From NCBI RefSeq assembly GCF_003260975.1, contig NZ_CP030041.1:1764501-1828500 (forward strand): a stretch of 64,000 bases of DNA, in the 5' to 3' direction. The DNA comes from Echinicola strongylocentroti. Lineage in GTDB: Bacteria > Bacteroidota > Bacteroidia > Cytophagales > Cyclobacteriaceae. This document shows positions 1 through 8,248 of this stretch, piece by piece. Position numbers and translations under genes: made by a program. Within the stretch, counting starts at the first letter, position 1; each line of letters opens with the position of its first letter. Below the pieces are notes generated by a model, which was not told where the DNA came from, did not search any database, and saw only the letters and a program-made list of their open reading frames with translations.

Positions 1-362
1 CCGAGATCATACCGTTTGCGCTAGGAGCAAGAGGAGAGTTACTATCCAAAACCACTTTCTCAACACTGTTTGGGCTCGATATCGGTATGGGGACGGCATT
101 ATTCGAAAAGGACACCGACACGGCTTGGACGGAAGGCGGGTTCCTTATCAATCCAATGATAGGCCTATTGATAAAAACTGATAAAAACACCAAACTGAGC
201 CTTTCTGTTGGCTACAAAAGACAGGTCATCTCCGAATTCACTGGCGTACTTGCCCCCACCAATACATCTGGCGAAAATGGACTACCCCCCGGATACCACT
301 CCCTTAATCAGGATAAATTCACTTTCAACAGAGCCTCTATCAGATTGGGAGTATTTTTCTAA
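1..362 (+). CDS. Outer-membrane beta-barrel protein, C-terminal fragment
   Basis: The reading frame is open from the left edge of the window and stops at 362, so the gene begins upstream and only its last ~119 codons are present. The residues alternate polar and hydrophobic in strand-like blocks, and the protein ends in a phenylalanine (GVFF), the usual C-terminal signal of outer-membrane barrels recognised by the BAM machinery. Its substrate cannot be told from this fragment. It lies 111 bp upstream of a FecBCD-type ABC importer on the same strand, so an uptake or surface role linked to that importer is possible but inferred. An internal ATG at 87 should not be read as the start. Confidence 0.6.
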   Translation, partial: EIIPFALGARGELLSKTTFSTLFGLDIGMGTALFEKDTDTAWTEGGFLINPMIGLLIKTDKNTKLSLSVGYKRQVISEFTGVLAPTNTSGENGLPPGYHSLNQDKFTFNRASIRLGVFF

Positions 363-473
363 TTAGTTGGTGGGTAAAAAGTCACAGGTTATTTTTGAGG
401 GATAATTTGAAGTAATTTATGTCATGCCCATTTACGCAATGTAATCGGGCCATCCCTACAATTTTAACATTCC

Positions 474-1613
474 ATGATAAAACGCTCCCTATTCTTGGCA
501 TTTGCCCTGCTGCTGGCATGGGCCTGCTCAAGTCCCAAGAATGAAAAAAGCAATCCTGAACTCCAAGAAATCAAGCTTGACTATGCCGTAGGCTTCCGTC
601 TTTATCAAGGAGATGGGTATAAAGTGATCGAAGTCACCAAGGGCTTTCCAGGAAACCACCAGCCTTTCAGGTACCTGGTAAAAGAGGATTCAACCATTGA
701 CGTCCCCGAAGGGAGCTATGATGCCATCATTAGCACCTCTGTCCAGAAAATTATCCTGACCTCCACCACCCAGGTCCCTCACTTGGATGCGCTTGGGCTA
801 ACCAAACGACTCATTGCTTTCCCAAACCTTGAACTGGTTTCTTCAGCTCCGGTTCGTAAACGTATTGATGCAGGACAAGTCGAAGAATTGGGCAGTGGAG
901 CCAACTACAACACCGAAAAAATCATTGACATCTCCCCTGACTTGCTGATGATTTCGACGCTAGGAGACAATCTCAAGGACCTACAACTGCTCACCAAGGC
1001 CGATATCCCCACCGTCATCAATGGCGACTACGTCGAACAGCATCCTTTGGGAAGGGCGGAATGGATCAAGTTTACCGGAGCCCTCACCGGCACCTACCAA
1101 GAAGCAGAAACACATTTTGATAATATAAAAAACAATTATCTCTCCCTGAAAGAAAAAGTCCAAAACGCTTCTTTTACTTCCCTCCCGACCGTACTGAGCG
1201 GAAACATGTACCGGGACATTTGGTACGCTCCCGCAGGCAATAACTGGGGCGCCATCTTTCTGGAAGACGCAGGGGCCGACTATGTTTTTAAGGACCAAGA
1301 AAGCACGGGAAGCCTCCAACTCAACTACGAAGTAGTGCTGGACAAAGGACTGAATGCAGCTATTTGGATCAGCACGGCTGAATTTGGCACTTTGCAGCAA
1401 ATGAAAGAAGCTGATTCCCGCTATACCCAGTTTAAGGCATTCGAAACCGGAAACGTCTATACTTTTGCCAACACTAGGGGAGCCACGGGCGGATTGGAAT
1501 ACTTTGAATTGGGCTACACCCGCCCAGACATCATTCTCAAAGACCTGATAAAAATCTTCCATCCTAGTCTAATCCCCGAATACAAGCCTTATTTTTACCA
1601 AAAGCTAAACTAA
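474..1613 (+). CDS. ABC transporter substrate-binding lipoprotein (FecB/BtuF type)
   Basis: Periplasmic solute-binding component of an iron-siderophore, haem or cobalamin importer, 379 aa. A short signal peptide ends at a lipobox-like Ala-Trp-Ala-Cys with Cys18 as the predicted lipidated residue. The body has the two-lobed class III binding-protein pattern: an N-terminal lobe around 'IISTSVQKIILTSTTQVPHL', a segment 'ISPDLLMIST' typical of FecB/BtuF proteins, and a C-terminal lobe. The permease gene starts 9 bp downstream and the ATPase gene follows, so the three form one operon. The ligand cannot be decided from sequence; a B12-dependent mutase lies 7 kb away, but that is not evidence for cobalamin. 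Confidence 0.85.
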   Translation: MIKRSLFLAFALLLAWACSSPKNEKSNPELQEIKLDYAVGFRLYQGDGYKVIEVTKGFPGNHQPFRYLVKEDSTIDVPEGSYDAIISTSVQKIILTSTTQVPHLDALGLTKRLIAFPNLELVSSAPVRKRIDAGQVEELGSGANYNTEKIIDISPDLLMISTLGDNLKDLQLLTKADIPTVINGDYVEQHPLGRAEWIKFTGALTGTYQEAETHFDNIKNNYLSLKEKVQNASFTSLPTVLSGNMYRDIWYAPAGNNWGAIFLEDAGADYVFKDQESTGSLQLNYEVVLDKGLNAAIWISTAEFGTLQQMKEADSRYTQFKAFETGNVYTFANTRGATGGLEYFELGYTRPDIILKDLIKIFHPSLIPEYKPYFYQKLN

Positions 1614-1622
1614 ACAGCGCCT

Positions 1623-2675
1623 TTGGACAAAAAGCCCATTCATACCGTCATAAAAATACTGCTATCGATCGGATTGCTTCTGTTGCTATTTCTGGTCAAT
1701 ATCAGTATTGGTTCCGTACACATCCCCATTGGCGATGTATTGGATGCATTGACAGGTGGCGATATGGTGAAGGCAAGCTGGCAGACCATTCTCTTCCAAT
1801 ACCGGATACCAAAAGCCTTCACCGCCCTGATCGCCGGTGTAGGTCTTTCTGTCAGCGGTCTCCAAATGCAGTCGTTTTTCAGGAACCCCTTGGCAGGCCC
1901 TTACGTCCTGGGGATCAGCTCTGGTGCCGGATTAGGCGTGGCCCTGTTGATCCTAGGGGGAAGTGCCTTTGGTTGGTCCCTTACCAATAGCACGGGAACT
2001 TATCTATCTTGGGGCATCTGGGGAGTGATCATTGCCGGCAGCGTGGGAGCCATCTTGATACTTTTATTGATGAGCTTTACCGCTTGGAAGGTAAAAAACA
2101 GCGCTACCCTGCTGATCATTGGGCTGATGTTTGGGAGTGCTTCGGGCGCCATTGTGAGTGTACTCTCTTATTTTGGCAATGCGGAAGATCTTAAGCTTTT
2201 CACCATTTGGTCCATGGGAAGTCTTGGAGGGATCAGCGGGGGACAGCTCCAGGTCTTTGCAGGTGTCGCACTTCTGGGCATGATCCCAGTCCTCCTCCAA
2301 ATCAAATCCTATAATGCCATGCTGATGGGCGAGCGCTATGCCAAGAGCATGGGAATCAACATCAATGCGCTGCGATGGACCATGATCCTGAGCACAGGCA
2401 TCTTAGCAGGAAGCGCCACGGCCTTTTGTGGCCCTATAGCCTTTATCGGCATTGCGGTGCCTCACCTGGCCAGAATTCTCTTCAGAACCAGTGACCACAA
2501 AGTCCTCTTCCCCGCCACCGCACTGATCGGCGCAGCCTTTTTACTCGTCAGTGACGCCATCAGTCAATTGCCCGGTTTTGCAGAAACCTTGCCTGTAAAC
2601 ATTATCACCTCGCTTTTTGGAGCACCATTGGTGATCTGGTTGATTTTAAAACGAAATTTTATCAGCGATTTTTGA
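1623..2675 (+). CDS. ABC transporter permease, FecCD family
   Basis: Inner-membrane channel subunit of the importer, 350 aa, with about ten hydrophobic segments. The FecCD signatures are clear: a GLSVSGLQMQSFFRNPLAGP block near residue 80 with the conserved Arg-Asn-Pro-Leu-Ala, then 'LGISSGAGLG', and the C-terminal 'GPIAFIGIAVPHLARIL' block that contacts the ATPase. The best start is a TTG at 1623, 9 bp after the binding-protein stop; no ATG lies close by in frame. The stop codon overlaps the ATPase start (TGATG), indicating translational coupling. Only one permease gene is present, so the channel is presumably a homodimer. Confidence 0.9.
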   Translation: MDKKPIHTVIKILLSIGLLLLLFLVNISIGSVHIPIGDVLDALTGGDMVKASWQTILFQYRIPKAFTALIAGVGLSVSGLQMQSFFRNPLAGPYVLGISSGAGLGVALLILGGSAFGWSLTNSTGTYLSWGIWGVIIAGSVGAILILLLMSFTAWKVKNSATLLIIGLMFGSASGAIVSVLSYFGNAEDLKLFTIWSMGSLGGISGGQLQVFAGVALLGMIPVLLQIKSYNAMLMGERYAKSMGININALRWTMILSTGILAGSATAFCGPIAFIGIAVPHLARILFRTSDHKVLFPATALIGAAFLLVSDAISQLPGFAETLPVNIITSLFGAPLVIWLILKRNFISDF

Positions 2676-3667
2676 TGGATGTCCCACAATACATATTGGA
2701 AGGAAAAGGTGTCAGCATTGGATACCACAAAGGAAAACAAGCGGTCAAGGTGGGAGAATCCCTGTCTTTTCAGCTTTCTAAAGGCAAACTCAACTGCCTG
2801 CTAGGACCTAATGGAGTGGGAAAATCCACCTTGGTAAAAACCATCATGGGGCACCTCCCCAGTATGGCCGGGGAAATCATATTTTCAGGAATACCCTTGC
2901 ATGAACAACACCCACGTCAGCTTGCCCAAAAAATCAGTGTCGTCCTAACGGACAAAATCACTGCCGGCAACCTCACCGTCACACAACTGGTCGCATTGGG
3001 GCGCACACCATTTACCAATTGGCTGGGAAAACTATCTGCGGAGGACAAGCGCATCATCTCCGAAGCCATGCGGGCCACCAAGATTTACTACCTGAAAGAT
3101 CAGCTGATCAGTGAAATCAGTGATGGGCAGCTTCAGAAAGTGATGATAGCGCGGGCCCTTGCCCAAGACGGCCAGTTGATCATCTTGGATGAGCCTACCG
3201 CCCATCTGGACCTGATCAACCGGTACGAGATCATGCACCTCTTACGCGACATCACTCAGCAGCAAGGAAAATCCATCTTGGTCGTCACACACGACCTGGA
3301 AATCGCCATCGAAACAGCCGACCATCTTTGGATCATGCAGTGCGGCGAGCCACTGACCACGGGAACCCCAGAAGACCTGATCATTTCCGGCAAAATCAAC
3401 CTGCTTACTACCGGATCAGGCCTTACTTTTGACCCCACCTTGGGAAAAATCCGCCCAGCTGCTTCACAAGACCACACCAATATTCATGGCCCCGACCACT
3501 TGGTCCAATGGCTGAAACTTGCCTTGCAAAAAAGTGGAACGTCACTGCCTGAAGGCTCATCTATCGAAGCATCAGACGGTCCTCCCACTTTCAGCGTCAA
3601 GAGCCAGGGTTCGGAGGAAAAATTTCATGACATTCTTTCAGTGGTTTCATGGCTAAATCAACACTGA
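2675..3667 (+). CDS. ABC transporter ATP-binding protein (FecE/BtuD type) with C-terminal extension
   Basis: ATPase of the importer, about 330 aa from the ATG at 2675, which overlaps the permease stop by one base; a TTG one codon earlier is the alternative start. Walker A is GPNGVGKST near residue 45, the signature motif is the variant ISDGQ (usually LSGGQ), and Walker B is LIILDEP followed by the D-loop and a switch His in 'VVTHD'. After the usual ~255-residue domain there is a ~70-residue tail of unknown role that makes the protein longer than classic FecE/BtuD. A hairpin terminator follows at 3731. Confidence 0.88.
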   Translation: MDVPQYILEGKGVSIGYHKGKQAVKVGESLSFQLSKGKLNCLLGPNGVGKSTLVKTIMGHLPSMAGEIIFSGIPLHEQHPRQLAQKISVVLTDKITAGNLTVTQLVALGRTPFTNWLGKLSAEDKRIISEAMRATKIYYLKDQLISEISDGQLQKVMIARALAQDGQLIILDEPTAHLDLINRYEIMHLLRDITQQQGKSILVVTHDLEIAIETADHLWIMQCGEPLTTGTPEDLIISGKINLLTTGSGLTFDPTLGKIRPAASQDHTNIHGPDHLVQWLKLALQKSGTSLPEGSSIEASDGPPTFSVKSQGSEEKFHDILSVVSWLNQH

Positions 3668-3730
3668 AGCAAGAAGAGAAAATGATTTTCTTATCGTCTT
3701 ATTACTAGTATTTTAAACGACAATACCATT

Positions 3731-3758
3731 AACCCTATCTTTTTTATAGGGTTTTATT
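3731..3758 (+). terminator. Rho-independent terminator after the FecBCD-type operon
   Basis: AACCCTAT (3731-3738) pairs perfectly with ATAGGGTT (3746-3753) across a 7-nt T-rich loop, followed by a T-rich stretch. It lies 64 bp past the ATPase stop and before the MarR gene, so it separates the two transcription units. Confidence 0.65.
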
Positions 3759-3779
3759 TTTCCTGAAACATTTTTCCTT

Positions 3780-3787
3780 TATATTTG
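3780..3787 (+). promoter_or_regulatory. Putative Bacteroidota -7 element for the MarR gene
   Basis: TATATTTG matches the TAnnTTTG consensus recognised by the Bacteroidota housekeeping sigma factor, 17 bp before the start codon. A clear -33 TTTG is not seen, so this is a motif match only. Confidence 0.45.
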
Positions 3788-3804
3788 TCATACTAATAAT
3801 TGCG

Positions 3805-4236
3805 ATGACAAAAGAACAATTTAGTCAATATTCGTTTTTGCTGGACAGGACAGCCAGAAGGGTCAAACAATATGCCCAGCAAAAATTCAAGTATGGGGAT
3901 TTTGACGTGACGGTGGATCAGTGGTTAGTACTCAAGCACTTGGCGGAAAACGAAGCCTTGAGCCAAACGGAATTGGCCACGTTGGTATTTAAGGATCAAC
4001 CTACCCTTACGAGAATCATTGATATACTGTGTAAAAAGGGCTATGTCCAGCGGGTACAGCATCCCGGTGATCGAAGGAGTTTTCACCTATTGCTCACCAC
4101 CAATGGGGAAGAAAAAGTATCCGAACTAAAACCCAAGATAAGTGGAATCCGGGAAAAAGCCTGGGAAAACTTAGGGCAGAAGGACTTTGAGGAATTCAAA
4201 AGAATCCTCAATACCATCTACAGTAATTTAGAATAG
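3805..4236 (+). CDS. MarR-family transcriptional regulator
   Basis: A 143-aa winged-helix DNA-binding protein of normal MarR length. The central part (about residues 45-100) shows the family's pattern: a recognition-helix region 'LSQTELATLVFKDQPTLTRIIDIL' and the wing 'QRVQHPGDRRSFHLLLTTNG' with the conserved Asp-Arg-Arg. N- and C-terminal helices would form the dimer interface. It sits alone between two terminator/promoter regions, 101 bp upstream of a ferredoxin reductase gene on the same strand, so control of that redox pair or of itself is plausible inference. The ligand is unknown. Confidence 0.88.
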   Translation: MTKEQFSQYSFLLDRTARRVKQYAQQKFKYGDFDVTVDQWLVLKHLAENEALSQTELATLVFKDQPTLTRIIDILCKKGYVQRVQHPGDRRSFHLLLTTNGEEKVSELKPKISGIREKAWENLGQKDFEEFKRILNTIYSNLE

Positions 4237-4272
4237 TTTTAAATAAAACATGGAATTACCTGTTTTCCTCTT

Positions 4273-4280
4273 TATATTTG
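4273..4280 (+). promoter_or_regulatory. Putative Bacteroidota -7 element for the ferredoxin reductase gene
   Basis: TATATTTG, an exact match to TAnnTTTG, lies 57 bp upstream of the reductase ATG in the gap after the MarR gene. No convincing -33 TTTG is seen. If real, the reductase-ferredoxin pair has its own promoter. Confidence 0.4.
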
Positions 4281-4336
4281 CACGGAAAAGCGATCAATTC
4301 CAATTCACTTAAGGAAAGTAACTACATATTTATACC

Positions 4337-5341
4337 ATGATAACAACTGACATTTGCATCGTCGGAGCAGGACCTGTAGGATTATTCACTGTATTTGAAG
4401 CAGGTTTGTTGAAAATGCGTTGTCACCTGATCGACGCATTGCCACAGGTAGGAGGACAGCTCTCTGAAATATATCCGCAAAAACCAATTTATGATATTCC
4501 TGGCTACCCAGAGGTAAAGGCTCAGGAATTGGTCGACAATCTGATGAAACAAATCGAACCGTTCAATCCCAGTTTCACCTTAGGTGAGCGCGTGGATTAC
4601 CTTGCCAAGCAGGATGACGGCTCATTTGTGATCACCACCAGCGACAAGACCAAAGTGCACGCACAGGTGATAGTCATAGCAGGTGGACTAGGCTGTTTCG
4701 AACCGAGAAAGCCCGTCTTGGAAAACCTGGAGAACTTTGAAGGTAAAGGCATCACCTACATGGTCAAAGACCCCGAGCAGTTCCGAGACAAAAAAGTCAT
4801 CCTTGCCGGTGGTGGAGATTCTGCATTGGACTGGACAATCTTCCTTTCCGACGTAGCCGAAAAGGTAACATTGGTACACAGAAACGAGACATTCCGTGGA
4901 GCCCCTGACTCTGCCGCCAAGGTGTTTGACATGGCCAATAACGGAAAAATCGATCTTATCCTAAGCTCCAACCTGACCAAAATCGCAGGAAATGGCCACC
5001 TACAGAGCGTGTCCATGAAAAACAAAGCCAAGGAAGAAATCACCGTAGATGCCGATTACTTAATTCCATTGTTCGGTTTAAGTCCAAAATTAGGGCCAAT
5101 TGCCGAATGGGGACTGAATATCGACAAAAACGCTATTGAAGTAGACACCACAGATTACTCCACCAACGTGGAAAGAATCTATGCTGTTGGCGACATCAAT
5201 ACCTATGAGAACAAGCTCAAACTGATCCTTTGTGGCTTTCATGAAGCGGCCTTGATGTGCCACAGTGCATTCAAATATGTGTACCCAGATCAAAAATTAA
5301 GCTTTAAATATACAACCGTTAATGGCGTAAATGCATTTTAA
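4337..5341 (+). CDS. Ferredoxin-NADP+ reductase, thioredoxin-reductase-like (YumC type)
   Basis: A 334-aa FAD- and NADPH-binding flavoprotein. The N-terminal FAD motif is VGAGPVGLF at about residues 8-16, and the second nucleotide motif is AGGGDSALDW near residue 155. A C-terminal 'YAVGDINTYENKLKLI' segment binds the flavin. The redox Cys-x-x-Cys of true thioredoxin reductases is absent from the NADPH domain, which points to the TrxR-like ferredoxin/flavodoxin reductase family. A [2Fe-2S] ferredoxin gene begins 15 bp downstream and is the obvious partner. The direction of electron flow and the final acceptor are not visible here. Confidence 0.88.
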   Translation: MITTDICIVGAGPVGLFTVFEAGLLKMRCHLIDALPQVGGQLSEIYPQKPIYDIPGYPEVKAQELVDNLMKQIEPFNPSFTLGERVDYLAKQDDGSFVITTSDKTKVHAQVIVIAGGLGCFEPRKPVLENLENFEGKGITYMVKDPEQFRDKKVILAGGGDSALDWTIFLSDVAEKVTLVHRNETFRGAPDSAAKVFDMANNGKIDLILSSNLTKIAGNGHLQSVSMKNKAKEEITVDADYLIPLFGLSPKLGPIAEWGLNIDKNAIEVDTTDYSTNVERIYAVGDINTYENKLKLILCGFHEAALMCHSAFKYVYPDQKLSFKYTTVNGVNAF

Positions 5342-5356
5342 TTATAAATTTGCGGT

Positions 5357-5677
5357 ATGGTAACATTTGAAGTAGAAGATCACGACGGCAACCGTCAGCC
5401 GATAGAGGCTCCGGATGATATGGGGCTGAGCTTAATGGAAGTACTGAAAGCTTCCGAATATCCTGTTTTGGCCACTTGTGGCGGCATGGCACTCTGTGCC
5501 ACCTGTCACGTGGAAGTCCTCGAGGGAAAAGATGGCCTTGGCGACGCAACCGACCCGGAACTCGACCAACTGGAAGGTCTGCCGGAGATGTACGACACCA
5601 GCAGGCTTGCTTGCCAAATCAGGATAAGCGACGAACTGGAAGGTGCCGTCTTCAAACTTAGAGGAGAAGATCAGTAA
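5357..5677 (+). CDS. [2Fe-2S] ferredoxin, adrenodoxin-like
   Basis: A 106-aa soluble electron carrier. The cluster-binding segment CGGMALCATC gives Cys-x5-Cys-x2-Cys near residues 41-50, with the fourth ligand in 'RLACQIR' near residue 87. The x5 spacing is the adrenodoxin/ISC type, not the x4 plant type. The protein is acidic, as expected for a ferredoxin. It is cotranscribed with the reductase 15 bp upstream, so the two probably form an NADPH-driven electron supply. A TAAATTTG box ends only 5 bp before the ATG and might allow separate transcription, but that is speculative. A strong terminator follows. Confidence 0.9.
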   Translation: MVTFEVEDHDGNRQPIEAPDDMGLSLMEVLKASEYPVLATCGGMALCATCHVEVLEGKDGLGDATDPELDQLEGLPEMYDTSRLACQIRISDELEGAVFKLRGEDQ

Positions 5678-5696
5678 CCAATATTCAAATAATATT

Positions 5697-5732
5697 AAAA
5701 GGCGAACCTTAAATCAAAGGTTCGCCTTTTTT
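5697..5732 (+). terminator. Rho-independent terminator after the ferredoxin gene
   Basis: A perfect 14-bp stem (5697-5710 with 5717-5730; core GGCGAACCTT/AAGGTTCGCC) with a 6-nt loop, flanked by A-run and T-run. It lies 20 bp past the ferredoxin stop. Confidence 0.9.
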
Positions 5733-5905
5733 ATTAATCCTTTCTTTTCATGTAGAAACAGGAAAGGACGGATCAGGCAATATTTCCGAGGGAGATAATT
5801 GCTGCTAAAACAATGTGATTATTCTTGATGTTTACCATGGGCGTTGTCCATGACTAAGGATGCTACGCCCTTTCAGGGCTTTTTTATACTACTTGGCTTT
5901 TCCAG

Positions 5906-6081
5906 TTTAACCCGGATTATGCGTTAGGAATCGTAGTGAGAGCTGAAATTGCAAGAAAATCAGTTAGTTTGGAGGCATTAGCGTAGCACCGCTACGGTTA
6001 TGCCAAAAACTAAAGTGAAACGGCTGATTTTGAAGCAGTTTAAGGTCGCAACAGATAGGCTAACGCATATTCCGGGTTAAA
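5906..6081 (-). repeat. Repeat family A, copy A1 (MITE-like palindrome)
   Basis: A 176-bp element bounded by 22-bp inverted ends (TTTAACCCGGA... at 5906-5927 and its complement at 6060-6081) that differ at a single base. The interior is also an imperfect palindrome centred on a GGCATTAGCGTAGC/GCTACGGTTATGCC hairpin near 5974-6004, so the whole element can fold into one long hairpin. It matches 51179-51354 in opposite orientation with about five differences. It has no coding capacity. No unambiguous target duplication is seen. Confidence 0.85.
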
Positions 6082-6095
6082 GAAAAAACTTTGCT

Positions 6096-6144
6096 GTTCG
6101 GGATTTGTAATCCCGAACCGATATAATGGGGATTTGAAATCCCC
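6096..6144. repeat. Two tandem short perfect hairpins
   Basis: GTTCGGGATT (6096-6105) pairs with AATCCCGAAC (6109-6118) over a 3-nt loop, and GGGGATT (6128-6134) pairs with AATCCCC (6138-6144) over a 3-nt loop. Neither has a following T-run, so they look like palindromic repeat units and not terminators. Only this copy is present in the window. Confidence 0.6.
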
Positions 6145-6507
6145 CTAGGCCTTTTGTAAAGAGCACAAACATCAATAAGAACACAGATTTACAGCGACTT
6201 ACATGCATTACCCTGACAGCGATGATCTACCGTCAAGTGGAGAAGAATGACGAAGCGATCACATTTTCAAAAGAAAGATGGTTTGACCCGAAAGGGCTAA
6301 TAACCTCAGCTCGATTATAAAACCGTTTCCGTACAGTGGTCGGAACATGCACTGCGAGGCTTAAGGGGAGATTTGAGGGGTGGAAGCCGTGGCAGTCTTC
6401 GTATTTGGGGATTGCCACACCCTTTTCCAACCCACATCCTTCTAAAAAGGGTTCGCAATGACGCTTTTTATACTAAAAACAAGTCGAGCTCAGGCTAATA
6501 CACTTTC

Positions 6508-7254
6508 CTATTTAGAAAACAGCCTGTACTCATAACCGATCGTAACCGCCCAATAATCACCTTTGTATTCATGACGAAAACCTGAATAGACCTGCTCATC
6601 ATATTTCACTTCCTTAAACTCCCTCACGACCAACGGATCTCCTGGGTTAAACCCATACATAGCATCTAAGGTAAGTTTGCCATTTGATCCCAGCTTATAA
6701 AACAAGCCCAGTTCCGGTCGGATAAACACACTAACTTTCCGCTCCACATAGGTACCTCCATCCACCTCCATTACCACAAAAGGCTCACCTGTTTCGCCAT
6801 CAAAAACCATAGCAAATGGGTTCGTTATATATTTATGATCACTCGCCTCTATTAAGTTTATCGGTAAGCTCACCCCGAGTTTTACCCCTAGTTTATCACT
6901 TAACCCAAACTCTTTAGCAGTCATGGGACTGATAGACCAGATAGGCATAGAGAAACCACTTCCCAACCCAAACCCTTCGCTTTCAGGCTCATAACAAAGC
7001 ATTGAATTCCGGGAAACGAACCCTAGCCCTAAGCCGCAGGAAAAGTCTTTCGACATGTAACGGTTTGCATATACTTCGAAAGCCCAGCTTTCTGCACTTG
7101 AAGATTCTGACCTTAAAAAGTCGGGACCTGAAACATTATTCCAATCGGAATAGAATCTACCAATCCGCCCCCCAAATGAAATATCCTGAGCGAAAGCATT
7201 TTGCATTAATGCTACCAACAAAACCATCAAACATACTAAACATTGCTTTTTCAT
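6508..7254 (-). CDS. Exported protein of unknown function, probable outer-membrane barrel
   Basis: 248 aa with a clear signal peptide (MKKQCLVCLMVLLVALMQNAFAQ, cleavage after Ala-Gln) and then a sequence rich in alternating strands: 'YMSKDFSCGLGLGFV', 'FIRPELGLFYKLGSNGKLTLDAMYGF', ending in 'VTIGYEYRLFSK'. This fits a small eight-stranded outer-membrane barrel of the Bacteroidota porin-like type, but no specific family is recognised. It is 19 bp downstream of another unknown exported protein on the same strand, so the two probably share a transcript. Confidence 0.65.
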   Translation of the reverse strand: MKKQCLVCLMVLLVALMQNAFAQDISFGGRIGRFYSDWNNVSGPDFLRSESSSAESWAFEVYANRYMSKDFSCGLGLGFVSRNSMLCYEPESEGFGLGSGFSMPIWSISPMTAKEFGLSDKLGVKLGVSLPINLIEASDHKYITNPFAMVFDGETGEPFVVMEVDGGTYVERKVSVFIRPELGLFYKLGSNGKLTLDAMYGFNPGDPLVVREFKEVKYDEQVYSGFRHEYKGDYWAVTIGYEYRLFSK

Positions 7255-7273
7255 AGTTTCTTATTTTATAAAA

Positions 7274-8248
7274 TCAATACCCATCTCTTATTTCATCGAA
7301 TCTTGGTGCACTAAACGATCCATCGACCAACTGAAATTTATACTCTGTCATTAATAGTGTTTTAGCCAATCCTCTTGTACTTTCATATAGCCTGATTGTC
7401 AAACCATTAGTTTCGACAGCATATTCTCTGTACCCATCTAATTCTCCATCTTTACACCTCTTTTTGATTTTATAATAACAATTCAGCTCCATATTGGTTT
7501 TATGGCTAAAATACACCCCACTACTTGATTTCTTCATATGCTTCATTTCAGTCATTAGTGAAAAGTATATGCCAGCCTTCTGATAAACAAGTTGTCCTTT
7601 AAACCTAAATTCCCCATCTCCTGAATTGTAATTTTTCACAATGGAGATTCTTTCCCCATCAGCCTTCCTATCACTACAGAATAACATTGTCCTAGCATTA
7701 ACAGAAGCTTCAGCACCTTCTTCTAAAAGGCTCAACACATCATCATCAAAACTAAAAAGCTTCACTTCGGTAGCATCATAATCTCCCCTGATTACCCGGT
7801 CCCTTATTGAGAAATTATCGGTCACTGCTACGATTCGATTTTCAAAATCCAGGCAAAATAAGTTTTCTCCGATGATGACCGTACCGTCTTCATCCAGTAT
7901 GTCCAACAACTTGGAACCGTCATACTCTTCCAGACAGGCTTTCCCTTGGTCTGAAAGCCTACTTAGTACAGCTCCTTTCTTGTTTTTGGCATCTAATACC
8001 CTTGCAAGGGTATTGAATTCCGGAAGTTCTGGTCTATCTTCTTTTTCAAAAAAACCATCATATGCGTCCACCGAGGCAAACACCAATGTGCCGTCATTTG
8101 CCTCCATAGGTGACTTATCGGTACTCGTTTCAGAATCTATTGGCTCCTGTCCATGGTCTTGACAAGCAGTCCCTAATCCAACCACTAAGGCAAAAACAAA
8201 TACTCTTTGGACATTGCTCCAATGTCCCATCTTAACATGTAATTTCAT
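7274..8248 (-). CDS. Lipoprotein of unknown function
   Basis: 324 aa. After a charged N-terminus, a hydrophobic segment ends in Leu-Gly-Thr-Ala-Cys, a lipobox that predicts lipidation at about Cys29. The start could be the ATG at 8248 or the one at 8230 (MGHWSN), which would give a more usual signal peptide length. The acidic linker after the Cys (QEPIDSETSTDKSPME) is typical of surface-exposed Bacteroidota lipoproteins. No conserved domain is recognised. It probably forms a two-gene unit with the barrel-like gene 19 bp downstream, suggesting an envelope pair. Confidence 0.6.
   Translation of the reverse strand: MKLHVKMGHWSNVQRVFVFALVVGLGTACQDHGQEPIDSETSTDKSPMEANDGTLVFASVDAYDGFFEKEDRPELPEFNTLARVLDAKNKKGAVLSRLSDQGKACLEEYDGSKLLDILDEDGTVIIGENLFCLDFENRIVAVTDNFSIRDRVIRGDYDATEVKLFSFDDDVLSLLEEGAEASVNARTMLFCSDRKADGERISIVKNYNSGDGEFRFKGQLVYQKAGIYFSLMTEMKHMKKSSSGVYFSHKTNMELNCYYKIKKRCKDGELDGYREYAVETNGLTIRLYESTRGLAKTLLMTEYKFQLVDGSFSAPRFDEIRDGY

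Larger units (their letters stand above)
5733..6507. repeat. Intergenic repeat nest without credible genes
   Basis: This 775-bp gap holds no credible gene. From left to right it contains a short inverted segment (about 5838-5885, GGGCGT...ACGCCC plus CCCTTTCAGGG), the family A element (5906-6081), two tandem perfect hairpins (6096-6144), and a segment (about 6240-6470) whose ends carry the same AATGACG word. Open frames here, including one at 6233-6430 on the minus strand, run through repeat DNA and have no gene-like features. Confidence 0.6.

Noticed and set aside
6233..6430. 65-codon minus-strand frame in the repeat nest
   Set aside because: It runs across repeat-like DNA and has low-complexity, non-protein-like sequence.
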